Source of the DNA: Stramenopiles sp. TOSAG23-3
Lineage: Eukaryota > Sar
DNA length: 18,748 nucleotides
Direction: 5' to 3'
NCBI GenBank assembly: GCA_900128585.1
Contig: LT642419.1
Span: forward strand, 1-18,748
Positions 18,196 to 18,748 of the stretch are shown piece after piece (the first letter of the stretch is position 1; each line of letters opens with the position of its first letter). A model generated the notes under the pieces. It did no database searches. It worked only from the letters and a program-made list of their open reading frames with translations, and had not been told where the DNA came from. Position numbers and translations under genes: made by a program.

Positions 18196-18748
18196 AAAAA
18201 CGGCGAATGCCACCATGGCCACCCTACGACAGCCTCTTTAGTGTCCCTCCCTATTCGCCTTTCAATCACGTTTAGTAAAGAACTGTTTCTACTGTATTAT
18301 ATCTCTTAGTAATAAATAAAAGCAACCTCGAAATCTTGTTTTTCTTCTTCTTACAATTATTGTAGAGTATTTTACAAGTACGTAAATAAGCATTTATTAG
18401 ATAGGAAAATCTGTTCGAGAGAAAAAAAGCTAAGTATTTTTTCGATTTTCTTATTTTGTATGCTATTACCTGTTTGTTTTGTTGAGATTTATATAGTCGT
18501 CTATATAAATTAAAAAAATTAATTAATATAAAAACGTGATAAATATATTACATAGGCAATTTGTACTTGTATTATCTCTTAAGGGTAAATAAAAGCAACC
18601 TCGAAATCTTGTTTTTCGTCTTACAATTGTAGTGTAGAGTAATTTACAAGTATGTAAATAAGCAGATATTGTTACGATATTCAGTAGTGGCTTAGTCGCC
18701 AACGTACTGATTTAAGGCTTGGTCACGTGGACCTAAGCAGCACAATAC
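18196..18748. other. AT-rich 3' region, no supported gene
   Basis: The sequence downstream of the LRR/IQ gene holds a small GC-richer patch (18200-18270) and a pair of direct repeats listed separately. The 16-mer aactgtttctactgta at 18281-18296 also occurs at 105-120 near the start of the window. AATAAA occurs within the first repeat at 18311-18316 and may serve as a polyadenylation signal for the LRR/IQ gene. Nothing else is recognisable. Confidence 0.5.
18294..18664. repeat. Two direct repeats of about 97 bp, 275 bp apart
   Basis: Bases 18294-18392 and 18569-18664 share aaataaaagcaacctcgaaa, tcttgtttttc, cttacaatt, gtagagta and ttacaagta, then gtaaataagca, with small indels in a TTC-rich run. 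They are tandemly oriented and separated by about 176 unrelated AT-rich bases. The ttacaagta piece resembles the stem of the hairpin repeat family elsewhere in the window. Confidence 0.85.

Overview
This is a nuclear-type eukaryotic window, most likely from a microbial protist. Gene bodies are widely spaced and lie on both strands. Intergenic DNA is strongly AT-rich and full of homopolymers, foldback sequences and short dispersed repeats. The genes encode eukaryotic domain architectures: ankyrin plus fibronectin III, leucine-rich repeats plus IQ motifs, C2H2 zinc fingers, and a DFRP1/Tma46-like protein. Two short GT-AG introns (61 and 73 nt) can be inferred from frame continuity. TAA, TAG and TGA all serve as stops, so the standard code fits. 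The ankyrin/FN3 and LRR/IQ proteins would suit a flagellated lineage such as a stramenopile, but that placement is a low-confidence inference.

Layout, left to right. 1-611: AT-rich, no supported gene. 612-2348 (+): a basic orphan protein with a coiled coil. 2349-3344: intergenic, with two GC-richer patches that look like coding relics. 3345-3878 (-): a small C2H2 zinc-finger protein whose fourth finger is incomplete. 3879-5937: intergenic, with a hairpin repeat and a 721-bp interval bounded by 46-bp inverted repeats. 5938-8689 (-): a two-exon ankyrin/coiled-coil/FN3 protein. 8690-10041: a nested foldback element and a perfect 21-bp-arm palindrome. 10042-10872 (+): a second, divergent ankyrin-like protein. 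10873-11635: direct repeats, then a GC-richer stretch with decayed-looking minus-strand frames. 11636-12847 (-): the DFRP1/Tma46-like protein. 12848-14765: intergenic, with a weak candidate spliced gene and a 336-bp foldback element. 14766-18195 (+): a large LRR/IQ protein with one inferred intron. 18196-18748: a pair of about 97-bp direct repeats.

The genes do not form an obvious pathway. One is tied to translation and GTPase biology (the DRG1-partner family). Several others are scaffold-like proteins built from ankyrin, FN3, LRR, IQ and coiled-coil modules, such as are common in cytoskeletal or ciliary settings. The most interesting observations are three. The DFRP1/Tma46 homologue has lost its CCCH zinc-finger core and carries an OB-fold-like segment instead. 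An FN3 domain appears to be split by a coiled-coil insertion of about 175 residues. A family of hairpin and foldback elements shares sequence across the window. No defence system, CRISPR array, rRNA or tRNA gene was recognised.
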